Assembly (NCBI RefSeq): GCF_004336635.1 | Contig: NZ_SJXH01000007.1 | Location: 52,159 to 116,158, forward strand | DNA from: Acinetobacter sp. ANC 4862 | GTDB lineage: Bacteria > Pseudomonadota > Gammaproteobacteria > Pseudomonadales > Moraxellaceae | Reading direction: 5' to 3' | Length of the DNA stretch: 64,000 bases | Part shown: positions 27,682 through 36,954 of the stretch, in pieces | How positions within the stretch are numbered: position 1 is the stretch's first letter | Layout of the letters: every line of letters starts with the position of its first letter | Notes under the pieces: generated by a model | What the model was told of the DNA's origin: nothing | The model's database searches: none | What the model saw: the letters and a program-made list of their open reading frames with translations, nothing else | Made by a program: the position numbers and the translations under genes

Positions 27682-28954
27682 ATTGCTGCTGTTGTTCCTG
27701 CTGCCAACGACGTTGCTGAAGTTTTTCACCTTCTACTTCACGTTTATTCCGCGCAGATTCATACAACTTGGTGCCTTTCAATTCAGGCGGCAAATATTCT
27801 TGCAAAACAAAATGCTCTGGGTAATTGTGCGGATAAAGGTAATCCACGCCATAGCCCTGCTCTTTCATCAATTTGGTTGGTGCATTACGTAAATGTAATG
27901 GCACGGGTAAATTTGCGGTTTTTTCAGCTAAATCTAAAGCCTTGTTAATAGCCAAATAAGTACTGTTACTTTTCGCACTGGTTGCCAAATACACAGCACA
28001 CTGCCCCAAAATAATCCGGCATTCCGGCATACCCACGGCTTGTACCGAACGGAAACATTCTCCTGCAAGAAGCAGTGCATTCGGATTTGAGTTACCAATA
28101 TCTTCAGACGCTGCAATCAGCATACGGCGTGCAATAAACACCGGATCTTCGCCGCCTTTAAGCATGCGTGCCATCCAATATAAAGTCGCATCCGGATCGC
28201 TACCGCGAATGGACTTAATAAAGGCAGAAACCAGATCATAATGCTGCTCGCCCGATTTGTCATAACGGGCAATATTCTGCTGCGCGACTTTCACCACAAT
28301 GGCATTGGTAATGATATTTTCAAGTTCTGGTTCAAAGGTACTGGCGATGAGATCCAACAGATTAAGTGCCTTACGCGCATCTCCGGCAGCAAATTGAATC
28401 AGTGCTTCATATTCTTCAATTTGAATAGATCGTTCTTTTAAAAAAGCATCATTTTTCAACGCTTGATCCAATAGAGTCTGAATCGCATCGGCATCTAAAG
28501 CATTCAGGCTATAAACCTGACAACGTGATAACAACGCACTATTCACTTCAAAGGAAGGGTTTTCTGTGGTTGCACCAATCAGCGTGATTTTACCCTTTTC
28601 CACTGCATTCAATAAGGCATCTTGTTGTGACTTGTTAAAACGGTGAATTTCATCAATAAACACCACAGGTTTGAGTAAATCAGCACTTTCAGCAATGATT
28701 TCACGGAGTTCTTTCACTCCGGTATTCAAGGCAGATAAGCTGACAAAAGTTCGATCAACCGCCTGCGCAAGAAGCAAAGCAATGGTGGTTTTCCCGACTC
28801 CCGGTGGTCCCCAAAAAATAATCGAGGGTAAATGCCCTTGATCAATCATTTGGCGTAAAGGAGCCTGATCACCTAATAAATGATCTTGACCAATAATTTC
28901 TGATAAATCACGCGGACGAAGCCGTTCAGGAAGTGGAATATGACTATCTGACAT
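27680..28954 (-). CDS. rarA: Replication-associated recombination protein A (RarA/MgsA)
   Basis: An AAA+ clamp-loader-like ATPase acting at stalled replication forks. It is 424 aa. Walker A is [10 protein letters not shown] (about residue 50), Walker B is [16 protein letters not shown], sensor 1 is [11 protein letters not shown], and the arginine-rich [11 protein letters not shown] follows. The C-terminal MgsA tetramerisation region shows [20 protein letters not shown] and a Gln-rich end. Its stop lies inside the T-tract of the convergent sRNA candidate. Confidence 0.95.
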   Translation of the reverse strand: MSDSHIPLPERLRPRDLSEIIGQDHLLGDQAPLRQMIDQGHLPSIIFWGPPGVGKTTIALLLAQAVDRTFVSLSALNTGVKELREIIAESADLLKPVVFIDEIHRFNKSQQDALLNAVEKGKITLIGATTENPSFEVNSALLSRCQVYSLNALDADAIQTLLDQALKNDAFLKERSIQIEEYEALIQFAAGDARKALNLLDLIASTFEPELENIITNAIVVKVAQQNIARYDKSGEQHYDLVSAFIKSIRGSDPDATLYWMARMLKGGEDPVFIARRMLIAASEDIGNSNPNALLLAGECFRSVQAVGMPECRIILGQCAVYLATSAKSNSTYLAINKALDLAEKTANLPVPLHLRNAPTKLMKEQGYGVDYLYPHNYPEHFVLQEYLPPELKGTKLYESARNKREVEGEKLQQRRWQQEQQQQ

Positions 28955-29254
28955 CTTGTTATTTCTTGAGTGTGCTTAAAACAAGTCTACTATGTAATTT
29001 TAATATCGCGTATTTCAATTGAATTGTTTTACAAAAAAATCATACTGTTTTTTAAAAGAATGGGCAATATTATTAATCATTATTGTGCCTATTGTCTGAA
29101 TTTACTTTTAAAAATAACCAAGTAGATTTACTGTGATAGTCAATATTAAGAAAAATATGCTTAATAATTCCACTTCTTATTGATGAAGTACATAATCATT
29201 GCGTGAAATGCATCACGCTTTTTGGCATTTTGGTCGTTTTAATGGGTGAGCTGC
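28955..29254. other. Non-coding gap between divergent rarA and the GGDEF-EAL gene
   Basis: 300 bp, AT-rich; it must hold both promoters. I see no hairpin, repeat or ORF of note. GGGTGAG at the right end is the ribosome site of the next gene. Confidence 0.4.
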
Positions 29255-31369
29255 ATGAGATATATTTTTAAAAACAAACCAGATCACACCATTCAAGCCA
29301 ATAATGCTCAATTAAATACAGAAAATTTATTTCTTCAAAATGTATTAGATCAATTACCGCAACTCATCTGGATGAAAAACAAACAAAATAAGCATTATTA
29401 TAATCAAGCGCTTTGTGGCTATCTTGGTATGACTCCCAATCTGTACGACGCTACTGATTGTAAAAAATTCATTCACCCTGAAGATTTCGAACATTTCAGT
29501 ATTCTTTGGCAGCAAGCCCGACCAACACAACAAAATTTCGAAAAAGAATGCCGGATTAAACATCATGAAAAGGGATATCGAGTGTGTTTGATTGCAGTGC
29601 AACATCCGCAAAATTTAGACAATACTGAATGGCTGATGACAGCAACCGACATTCACGATCACTATTTAAAGCAATTTGAACTGAATCAACAAGTTCATAC
29701 CCAAAGCAAAATGCTCGATACCAGTATGGATTGCATTAAGCTTTTGACACCCGATGGACGTGTTAGCCATAGGAATCGTTCAGGTGGTCTGGCTTTAAGT
29801 GTATCACTCAGTGAAAAAAAGTTTGGTAGGCCTTGGCTCCACTTATGGCCTGACAATATTCAAAATTCAGGACAACAGGCTTCAACTCATGTCGCAAAAG
29901 GTAAAAATGCTCGTTTTGATAGAATGAGTGTAATTTCAGGTCAAACGCCGCAATCTGGGGATCATATTTTACCCCCTGTGCAAAATGAAGATGGCTCAAT
30001 ACAAAGCACTCTCTGTGTCTCTCGAGATATGAGCCAACAAAAAATTGCTGAAAAAAACCTGCAACAATTCATCGAAATAGATGAATTAACAGGCTTATAT
30101 AATCGTCGCGCATTTAATAAAATTTTCAAAAAGACCATTCAGAATGCACGCCATCAAAGCCAATCAATCGGCTTTTTGCTGATTAATTTAGACTATTTCA
30201 AGCATATCAATGACACTTTGGGACATATCGCCGGCGATCATTTACTCCAGATTTTAGGTCAACGTTTCAGTGGTTGTTTTAAAGATGAAATCGTTGTTGC
30301 ACGCCTAGGCGGGGATGAATTTTCCATTATTGTGCCTCATCTGACTAATGAAGCTGAATTATTCGAAATTGCAAAAACAGCTCGGCAACAGCTGGATATC
30401 CCGATTTGCTATGCAGGACAATATATTAATGGCGGGATGAGTGTCGGCTGTGCCATTTATCCTCGCGATGCACAAAATAGTTCAAATTTACTGCGATGTG
30501 CAGATGTAGCCCTCAATGATCTTAAAATCAGCGGTCGCGGTGGCATCCGAATGTTTAAGAACGCCATGTTCCAGAGTATAGAGCTCACCACCAAACAACT
30601 CTCGCTCGCCCGAGCCATTATCCACAATGATAAGATTATTCCCTTCTATCAACCCAAAGTCAGTCTGAAAGATGGAACAGTCACCGGTTTTGAGGCTTTA
30701 CTGCGCTGGTATGATGCTGAGGATCAAATCCAACTTCCTTCACATATTTTCTCCGCTTTTCAGGACTATGAACTGGCAACGCGTATCAGCGAGATCATGC
30801 AGTTAAAAGTGTTTAAGGATATGACCCAATGGCGTGAATCTGGACGGAAACTTTTACCCATTTCAATCAATGCCGCACCGGTCGAATTCTTAAGAGATAA
30901 CTACGCAGAAACGCTATTAAATAGACTCGCTCAGTTTCATATTCCCCATGAAATGGTTGAAATTGAAATTACCGAGCAAAGCCTTTCGGAACGTGGCTCT
31001 GACTATGTTGTTCGCGCACTGGGGCTATTAAAACAAGCCGGTATTCACATTTCATTAGATGATTTTGGTACCGGACATTCGTCTTTAACCCGCTTAAGAA
31101 ACTATCCGGTCGATTGCCTTAAAATAGATCGTCACTTTATAGAAAACATTCACGATGATCCTTCGTCACTGGCTATTGTCAAAGCGATCAGCCAAATTGG
31201 TGCTAGCATTTCCCTGGAAATATTGGTTGAAGGCATTGAACGCTTAGAACAAGTGGATGCGTTGAAAGCATGTGATTGTCATACTGGACAAGGTTTTTAT
31301 TTTTATCGTCCCATGCCATCTAATGATGCCACTCAACTGTTACAGCCTGTGATGATAGCTCAATCGTAA
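29255..31369 (+). CDS. PAS-GGDEF-EAL c-di-GMP signalling protein
   Basis: About 704 aa. I choose the ATG at 29255, with GGGTGAG 4 nt upstream; the frame also has GTG at 29246. A PAS domain (about residues 25-140: LDQLPQLIWMKNKQNKHYYN ...) is followed by a second PAS-like region. The GGDEF domain (about 280-435) has an intact RLGGDEFS active site, so cyclase activity is possible. The EAL domain (about 450-695) shows FEALLRW, EITEQSL and DDFGTGHSSLTRLRNYPVD with the key acidic residues, so phosphodiesterase activity is also possible. There are no transmembrane segments; cytoplasmic sensing is likely. Which activity dominates cannot be told. Confidence 0.9.
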   Translation: MRYIFKNKPDHTIQANNAQLNTENLFLQNVLDQLPQLIWMKNKQNKHYYNQALCGYLGMTPNLYDATDCKKFIHPEDFEHFSILWQQARPTQQNFEKECRIKHHEKGYRVCLIAVQHPQNLDNTEWLMTATDIHDHYLKQFELNQQVHTQSKMLDTSMDCIKLLTPDGRVSHRNRSGGLALSVSLSEKKFGRPWLHLWPDNIQNSGQQASTHVAKGKNARFDRMSVISGQTPQSGDHILPPVQNEDGSIQSTLCVSRDMSQQKIAEKNLQQFIEIDELTGLYNRRAFNKIFKKTIQNARHQSQSIGFLLINLDYFKHINDTLGHIAGDHLLQILGQRFSGCFKDEIVVARLGGDEFSIIVPHLTNEAELFEIAKTARQQLDIPICYAGQYINGGMSVGCAIYPRDAQNSSNLLRCADVALNDLKISGRGGIRMFKNAMFQSIELTTKQLSLARAIIHNDKIIPFYQPKVSLKDGTVTGFEALLRWYDAEDQIQLPSHIFSAFQDYELATRISEIMQLKVFKDMTQWRESGRKLLPISINAAPVEFLRDNYAETLLNRLAQFHIPHEMVEIEITEQSLSERGSDYVVRALGLLKQAGIHISLDDFGTGHSSLTRLRNYPVDCLKIDRHFIENIHDDPSSLAIVKAISQIGASISLEILVEGIERLEQVDALKACDCHTGQGFYFYRPMPSNDATQLLQPVMIAQS

Positions 31370-31495
31370 GCCGCAACTATATGATTTAATCTGCTTGAAA
31401 AATAAGGTGTTATGCGATGACTGTTACCTGATTAAGGCCACCTGGTTTAGAGATGATATCCAAACAGACATTTTTGAGTTATTTCACCAACCAGA

Positions 31496-31948
31496 TTAAC
31501 GCACCCAACGGACAATATATTCCTCTAGATCCTCTTCATTGACTTCGACTTCTGAAATACAGCGTCCTGCTGCCGACTTTTTCGCTTTAATTATACTTTC
31601 ACGGGTACAGGTATTTAGATAATGCCAAGACGGTAATTTCTTGCCTTCCTTTAAGCGACGGTAAGCGCAACTCGGTGGTAGCCAGTGAATTTCAGCTAAT
31701 TTTTCAGGCGTCAGTTGAATACAATCAGGAACATAGTCAAAACGCTGTGCATAATTGCTGCAACGCGCTGTTTTGCAATCTAAAAGTTTACACGACACCT
31801 TGGTATAAGCCACTTCGCCGAGTTCTTCATCTTCTAGTTTGATCAGACAACATAAACCACAACCATCACAAAGCGCCTCCCACTCGGTAGGATTCAGTTC
31901 AGCTAAAGGATATTTTTTCCAAAATTCCGGACGTAATTGTTCAGTCAT
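31496..31948 (-). CDS. YcgN-family cysteine cluster protein
   Basis: About 150 aa from MTEQLRPEFWKKYPLAELNP (ATG 31948; the longer frame begins at TTG). The family (UPF0260/YcgN) has a putative zinc or iron cluster. Here the cysteines are in LCDGCGLCCLIKLED, the VSCKLLDCKTARCSNYAQR block and LPPSCAYRRL, matching the YkgJ-type CxxCxxCC pattern. The role is unknown. It is monocistronic. Confidence 0.9.
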   Translation of the reverse strand: MTEQLRPEFWKKYPLAELNPTEWEALCDGCGLCCLIKLEDEELGEVAYTKVSCKLLDCKTARCSNYAQRFDYVPDCIQLTPEKLAEIHWLPPSCAYRRLKEGKKLPSWHYLNTCTRESIIKAKKSAAGRCISEVEVNEEDLEEYIVRWVR

Positions 31949-32140
31949 AAAACTAAAAAACAAGAGAAGTTAACTATTATTATAACGTGTTCAAGTTCAC
32001 AATGTATGGATGTTATTTTTACTTTGAATCATATATTTACTGTCAAAGTGAACATTTTTTAAACACAAGCATAACAGTTTAGGAATTTCTAAGCCCTATA
32101 CTAAATCTACTTTGAAAATAACAACACACGGAGAACGCTT

Positions 32141-32299
32141 ATGTTTCGTTGGGCGATTATTTTTGCAGTGATTGCACTTATAGCCAGCCTACTAGGTTTC
32201 GCTGGTGTCGCAGGTTTATCTAAAGATTTTGCAATTATTTTACTCGTCATTGCGGTTATTTTAGCAATCGTCGGCTTCCTTTCCCGAGGAAAAATATAA
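32141..32299 (+). CDS. DUF1328 (YtjA-type) 52-aa membrane protein
   Basis: ATG at 32141 to TAA at 32299. The protein reads [20 protein letters not shown] then [20 protein letters not shown] and a short RGK end. The two helices around a GxAGxAG-like turn and the start M-x-R-W-A match DUF1328. CACACGGAGAACGCTT gives a good ribosome site. Members are tiny inner-membrane proteins of unknown function, some stress-induced. It has its own downstream terminator and an AT-rich promoter region. Confidence 0.88.
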   Translation: MFRWAIIFAVIALIASLLGFAGVAGLSKDFAIILLVIAVILAIVGFLSRGKI

Positions 32300-32333
32300 T
32301 TACTCATCTTTAAACAACATATTCACTTTAAGT

Positions 32334-32358
32334 AAAAGAGCCTAAATAGGCTCTTTTT
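32334..32358. terminator. Terminator of the DUF1328 gene
   Basis: AAAAGAGCCTA / TAGGCTCTTTTT hairpin with a tiny loop, 35 bp after the stop. Confidence 0.85.
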
Positions 32359-32495
32359 CATATTCAAACTTCATCTTTTGGAGGATAAAAAACCTGAATT
32401 AAATTGAGCAAAAATTAAAGTAATTTTCACCCATTTAATTCAGGTCACTATTCCAAGATTATTCTAATATAAAGAATAAATTCTTGATCTGTTGA

Positions 32496-34037
32496 TTATG
32501 GTCTTAAATGACGCGGTCTAAACCCGGTTACCAATAAGCCAATCGCATAAGCCAAAACACCGACCACGCAAAGTCCGATCACTTCGAAAATACGAATCCA
32601 TTGCGATACATCGCCGTTATACCACGTCAAGGCATACCAAAGTGCCGCAATCATAGTGGCATTGGCGATGGCAAACTGGATGAAAAGTTTTTTCCAGTGT
32701 GCTCCAAAACGAAAAATATTGCGTTGGTGCAGATAGAAATACAGCATCCCGGCATTCACCAGTGCAGAACCTGAAGATGCCAAGGCCAACGCCATATGTT
32801 CTGCTTCCCAATGGATCAGTTTAAAGAAGCCAATAAAGATCACGTTTAAAATCGCATTGGCTGCAACGGCCATTAAACCTACACGTACGGGTGTTCGGGT
32901 ATCTTGCTGTGCATAAAAACCCGGAGCAAAGACTTTAATCAACATGAAGGAAATCACCCCGGCACTCATACATTGCAAAGCCAATGCCGTCATTTGCGTA
33001 TCTTCAAGGGTGAATTGCCCACGCTGGAACAGGGCTTGAATGATTGGAGTCGATAACATGAACAAGGCAATGCTGGCAGGAATACCGACCAGCATAATCA
33101 CTTTTGCAGCCCAGTCGATCATGCCACGGAATTTGGACTGATCTTGTTCAGCATGACGTGCAGAAAGAGAAGGTAGAATCACCGTACCAATCGCCACACC
33201 GATCAATCCCAAAGGCAATTCAGTCATACGCTCGGCACTGTATAGCCATGACACTGAACCATCTTGCATGAAAGATGCCCAGATGGTGTTCAGCAGCAAA
33301 TTGATTTGCGTCACCGATACACCAAATAATGCCGGAAGCATCAATTTCATGATGCGATCGACACCTTCGTGTTTAAAATCAACTTTAGGTGGAATCAGCA
33401 GATTTTTGCGCCATAGCTCCGGGATTTGAATCGCCAGTTGCAATACCCCTGCAGCCACGACCGCCCAACCCAAGGCCATAATCGGTTCGGCCATATACGG
33501 CGTTAACCACCATGCCCCTGCAATCATGGTGACATTCAGTAAAACTGGCGCAAAAGCTGGGGTCGAAAATGAACCATAACTATTTAAGATACTGCTCGCA
33601 AAAGCAGTCAGTGACATAAATAACAAATATGGAATGGTCAACCGGAACATATCGGTTGCTAAAGCAAATTTTTCGGGATCACTATGAAAGCCCGGTGCAT
33701 AGATATACATAATTGCCGGGGCAGCAATCATCGCAATAAAAGTCAGCAGGGTCATAAAGGTCGCGAGACAACCAAATACCCGACTAATCAGAATTTGCAC
33801 TTCAGCATGGGTTTTCGTGGTTTTATATTCGGTTAAAACTGGAATAAAAGCTTGCGAAAATGCCCCTTCGGCAAATAGCCGCCGAAAGAAGTTGGGGATA
33901 CGAAAGGCAACCACAAAGGTATCGAAATCTTTACCTGCACCAAACACATTCAGCAAAACCACATCTCGGACTAAACCCAAAACCCGAGACAACATGGTCA
34001 TTGCACTGACAATAAAGGTCGACCGCCACAGCGCCAT
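32496..34037 (-). CDS. murJ: Lipid II flippase MurJ (MviN)
   Basis: Moves lipid-linked peptidoglycan precursor across the inner membrane; essential in most Gram-negatives. It is 513 aa with about 14 hydrophobic segments, MOP superfamily. The N-terminal signature is MLSRVLGLVRDVVLLNVFGA and FVVAFRIPNFFRRLFAEGAFSQAFIPV, including the conserved central-cavity Arg residues. The frame starts at GTG (34046); I prefer the ATG at 34037, which has GGGTGGAA close upstream. The PG amidase gene ampD lies 83 bp upstream on the same strand. Confidence 0.96.
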   Translation of the reverse strand: MALWRSTFIVSAMTMLSRVLGLVRDVVLLNVFGAGKDFDTFVVAFRIPNFFRRLFAEGAFSQAFIPVLTEYKTTKTHAEVQILISRVFGCLATFMTLLTFIAMIAAPAIMYIYAPGFHSDPEKFALATDMFRLTIPYLLFMSLTAFASSILNSYGSFSTPAFAPVLLNVTMIAGAWWLTPYMAEPIMALGWAVVAAGVLQLAIQIPELWRKNLLIPPKVDFKHEGVDRIMKLMLPALFGVSVTQINLLLNTIWASFMQDGSVSWLYSAERMTELPLGLIGVAIGTVILPSLSARHAEQDQSKFRGMIDWAAKVIMLVGIPASIALFMLSTPIIQALFQRGQFTLEDTQMTALALQCMSAGVISFMLIKVFAPGFYAQQDTRTPVRVGLMAVAANAILNVIFIGFFKLIHWEAEHMALALASSGSALVNAGMLYFYLHQRNIFRFGAHWKKLFIQFAIANATMIAALWYALTWYNGDVSQWIRIFEVIGLCVVGVLAYAIGLLVTGFRPRHLRP

Positions 34038-34119
34038 CGTTTCCACCCAGTATTAAAATAAGTCGCTATTGTAAAGAAACTCGACAGGAATTTCGTTGTT
34101 AAATCTTAAAGTCGAGCAG

Positions 34120-34695
34120 CTATTGATTTGCTTTGCATTGTTGTATGAATGCTCTGGTTTTTGGCCAATCGAAATATGGACCCGGATCGGTTTTACGTCC
34201 TGGCGCAATATCCGAGTGCCCGGCCAAATGTTGCAATATCTTCGGATAGGCTGCCTGTAATGTTGCAATGACCTCTGCCAATACACTGTATTGCACCTCT
34301 TCAAAAGGCTGGTCATCACTGCCTTCAAGCTCAATGCCAATCGAATAATCGTTACATTCTTTTTTGGCTAAATAGCTCGAACGTCCTGCATGCCAGGCGC
34401 GGTCATTGAAATTCACGAATTGCAAAACTTCGCCGGTGCGCAAAATTAACAGATGGGTAGACACCTGCATCCCTTCAATGCTCTGAAAATAAGGATGCTT
34501 TGACCAATCCAGCTGATTTTGAAAAAATTGTTCAATATAGCCGCCACCAAATTGTGAGGGTGGCAAACTGATGTTATGCACCACCACCAACTGAATTTCG
34601 GTCTGTTCGGGACGTTGATTATAATTCGGGGATGCTACTTGCCTTGCACCGATTAACTGACCATCGATGACCTGAAAAGACGGTGCCTGTTGCAT
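34120..34695 (-). CDS. ampD: 1,6-anhydro-N-acetylmuramyl-L-alanine amidase AmpD
   Basis: A cytoplasmic zinc amidase of peptidoglycan recycling that removes the stem peptide from anhydromuropeptides. It is 191 aa. The zinc ligands are His in VVHNISLPP, His in LAGHSDIAPGRKTDPGPYFDW and Asp in the same motif; the RAWHAGRSSY block is also typical. AmpD loss can de-repress AmpR-controlled beta-lactamases in some species; no ampR or ampC is in this window. The related MupP enzyme lies at 41.6 kb and murJ directly follows. Confidence 0.95.
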   Translation of the reverse strand: MQQAPSFQVIDGQLIGARQVASPNYNQRPEQTEIQLVVVHNISLPPSQFGGGYIEQFFQNQLDWSKHPYFQSIEGMQVSTHLLILRTGEVLQFVNFNDRAWHAGRSSYLAKKECNDYSIGIELEGSDDQPFEEVQYSVLAEVIATLQAAYPKILQHLAGHSDIAPGRKTDPGPYFDWPKTRAFIQQCKANQ

Positions 34696-34871
34696 ATTCC
34701 TATCCTGAGTCTTATTTTCGCGTAAGTAGATGATTTTAGCGCAATCCTAAAACTTTAAGCTTAAAATCTCAAATTCCAGAGATAAAAATCCGTGGAAAAA
34801 ACATTTCTTTTAAATGAACAATGCTAATATAACGCGCAATTTTCATGGGCTAAAAAAGATACGGAATTCTA

Positions 34872-35717
34872 ATGAGCATATCTCAATCTTTGTTGGAACA
34901 CGCAATCCAGATCAATATTCAACAGGCTTTACAAGAAGATATTGGCGAGGGTGATATCACCGCTTTATTAACTCCTGAAGATGAGCAAGCCACTGCAACC
35001 ATCATTAGCCGTGAAGACATGGTGCTTGCTGGTCAGCCTTGGGTCAATGCCCTCATTCAGGCTTATGATGCCAATGTGCAAGTAAAATGGCTGAAAAATG
35101 ATGGCGAGCGCGTACAAGCCAATGAAGCCTTTTTAAAATTAGCCGGTTCGGCACGCAGCTTACTTACGGTTGAACGTCCTGCGCTGAATTTTGTACAAAC
35201 GCTTTCTGCAGTAGCCACAAAAACAGCTGAATATGTAAAACAATTAGAAGGTTTAAACACCAAATTGTTAGATACCCGTAAAACCCTTCCCGGCTTACGT
35301 ATTGCGCAAAAATATGCTGTCGCCATTGGTGGCGGTCAAAACCATCGTCTCGGTTTGTTTGATGCCTTTTTGATTAAAGAAAACCACATTATGGCCGCAG
35401 GCGGTATTGCGCAAGCGATTGCCAAAGCTCACAACATTGCACCAGGCAAACCTGTTGAAGTTGAAGTTGAAACATGGGATGAACTGAACCAGGCTTTAGA
35501 AGCCAATGCCGATATCGTGATGCTGGATAATTTCAGTCAACAACAAATGATTGATGCGGTTAAGCATGTTGCCGGTCGTTGCAAGTTGGAAGCTTCGGGC
35601 AACATCACCATTGAAAATTTACGTGAAGTGGCAACATCGGGTGTCGACTATATTTCGATGGGCGTTTTAACCAAAGATGTCAAAGCAATTGATTTATCGA
35701 TGCGCTTTAATGCTTAA
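34872..35717 (+). CDS. nadC: Quinolinate (nicotinate-nucleotide) phosphoribosyltransferase
   Basis: De novo NAD synthesis: quinolinate plus PRPP to NaMN. It is 281 aa. The conserved DTRKTLPGLR (substrate-binding Arg/Lys), GGGQNHRLGLFDAFLIKENH and KPVEVEVETWDELNQAL are all present, as is IVMLDNFS near the C-terminal barrel. Its stop overlaps by 4 bp the stop of a convergent small gene. Confidence 0.96.
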   Translation: MSISQSLLEHAIQINIQQALQEDIGEGDITALLTPEDEQATATIISREDMVLAGQPWVNALIQAYDANVQVKWLKNDGERVQANEAFLKLAGSARSLLTVERPALNFVQTLSAVATKTAEYVKQLEGLNTKLLDTRKTLPGLRIAQKYAVAIGGGQNHRLGLFDAFLIKENHIMAAGGIAQAIAKAHNIAPGKPVEVEVETWDELNQALEANADIVMLDNFSQQQMIDAVKHVAGRCKLEASGNITIENLREVATSGVDYISMGVLTKDVKAIDLSMRFNA

Positions 35718-35896
35718 GTCTGCTCAGTATCATTTTGTGGTTTAGATTTCGGTTCAGCGCTTAAATCCTGCATTTCACTGGGTGGTGTATTCTGTTGCCA
35801 AGCGGATTGGATAGTTTTTTGTTCTGAAGCTCGCGGATCACTGGTCATTAGTGCCAGAGTTACCACGGATACAACCAAGATGATGATATTTAACAT
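35714..35896 (-). CDS. 60-aa single-span membrane protein, function unknown
   Basis: ATG at 35896 with CAGGAG at the ideal distance (8 nt). The protein has one N-terminal hydrophobic helix (MLNIIILVVSVVTLALM) then a polar, Pro/Gln-rich tail (SAEPKSKPQNDTEQT). It ends 4 bp inside the convergent nadC. I do not recognise a family. The ribosome site and composition favour a real gene. Confidence 0.65.
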   Translation of the reverse strand: MLNIIILVVSVVTLALMTSDPRASEQKTIQSAWQQNTPPSEMQDLSAEPKSKPQNDTEQT

Positions 35897-36014
35897 CTAA
35901 TGCTCCTGTAAATAAGCATCAGTCTAGCCACTGAATATGAACTTGATCTTAAGCCTGCGTTTCAAAAGAGGTGGAAATTGCAGCCTTTTTGTATCCAGCT
36001 TTTGACTTATCCAT

Positions 36015-36046
36015 AAAAAAACGCACCTTGAGGTGCGTTTTTTTTT
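36015..36046. terminator. Terminator downstream of rph
   Basis: AAAAACGCACCT-TG-AGGTGCGTTTTT with long A and T runs. It lies 18 bp beyond the rph stop (minus strand) and could also stop readthrough in the other direction. Confidence 0.92.
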
Positions 36047-36063
36047 ATCTTCAAATAAACAAC

Positions 36064-36780
36064 TTACCAGCCTAAAGCTTCCTGTTGTTTTTTAATCAAT
36101 TCTTGAATGCCTTTTTCAGCCAATTCAAGCATCTCGTTACACTGTGCACGAGTAAATGGTTTCTCTTCGGCAGTACCTTGCACTTCAATAAACTCACCTG
36201 CTTGTGTCATCACCACATTTAAGTCAGTTTGGCAGCTTGAATCTTCTTCATAACACAGATCCAATAAGGCTTCGTCTTTGTACATACCCACAGAAATCGC
36301 AGCCACCAAGCCTTTAAGCGGATCTTGCTTGATTTTCTTTTTCTCAAGCAACACATTCATGGCATCAATCAATGCAACAGCCGCACCGGTAATTGAAGCG
36401 GTACGTGTACCGCCATCTGCCTGAATCACATCACAGTCGATGGTAATGGTGTTTTCACCCAGTTTTTTCAAATCGACCATGGCACGTAAGCTACGACCAA
36501 TCAGACGCTGAATCTCTTGAGTACGACCACTTTGTTTACCACGGGCAGCTTCACGGTCACTACGGGTATGGGTTGAACGTGGCAACATACCGTATTCAGC
36601 GGTTACCCAGCCTTGTCCCTTACCTTTAAGAAAACGTGGCACTGAATTATCAATACTTGCAGTACAAAGAACTTTAGTATGACCAAATTCAATCAATACT
36701 GAACCTTCCGCATAACGCGTATAGTTACGGGTAATTTTTACGTCACGTAATTGATCTAAAGTACGTTGGTCGATACGCAT
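36064..36780 (-). CDS. rph: Ribonuclease PH
   Basis: 3'-5' phosphorolytic exoribonuclease that trims tRNA 3' ends. It is 238 aa from [20 protein letters not shown] (ATG 36780; the frame continues 9 codons upstream). Motifs: [38 protein letters not shown] (phosphate site), [20 protein letters not shown] and [19 protein letters not shown]. It is full length, with no C-terminal frameshift as in E. coli K-12. Confidence 0.96.
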   Translation of the reverse strand: MRIDQRTLDQLRDVKITRNYTRYAEGSVLIEFGHTKVLCTASIDNSVPRFLKGKGQGWVTAEYGMLPRSTHTRSDREAARGKQSGRTQEIQRLIGRSLRAMVDLKKLGENTITIDCDVIQADGGTRTASITGAAVALIDAMNVLLEKKKIKQDPLKGLVAAISVGMYKDEALLDLCYEEDSSCQTDLNVVMTQAGEFIEVQGTAEEKPFTRAQCNEMLELAEKGIQELIKKQQEALGW

Positions 36781-36954
36781 AATGGGTTCTCTTTGGCTAA
36801 AATTCATTGCGGCTTAGTATAACAGAAGCAAGCTTGAAGGTTTTACCGGGACATTGTCGATTGGCAAAAACCATAAAATCATGCTGCTTTTATTTAGCCA
36901 TCAGTTGAATGAGACACCTATTATGCGCGACCTCACATCTATCTCTATTCAGCC

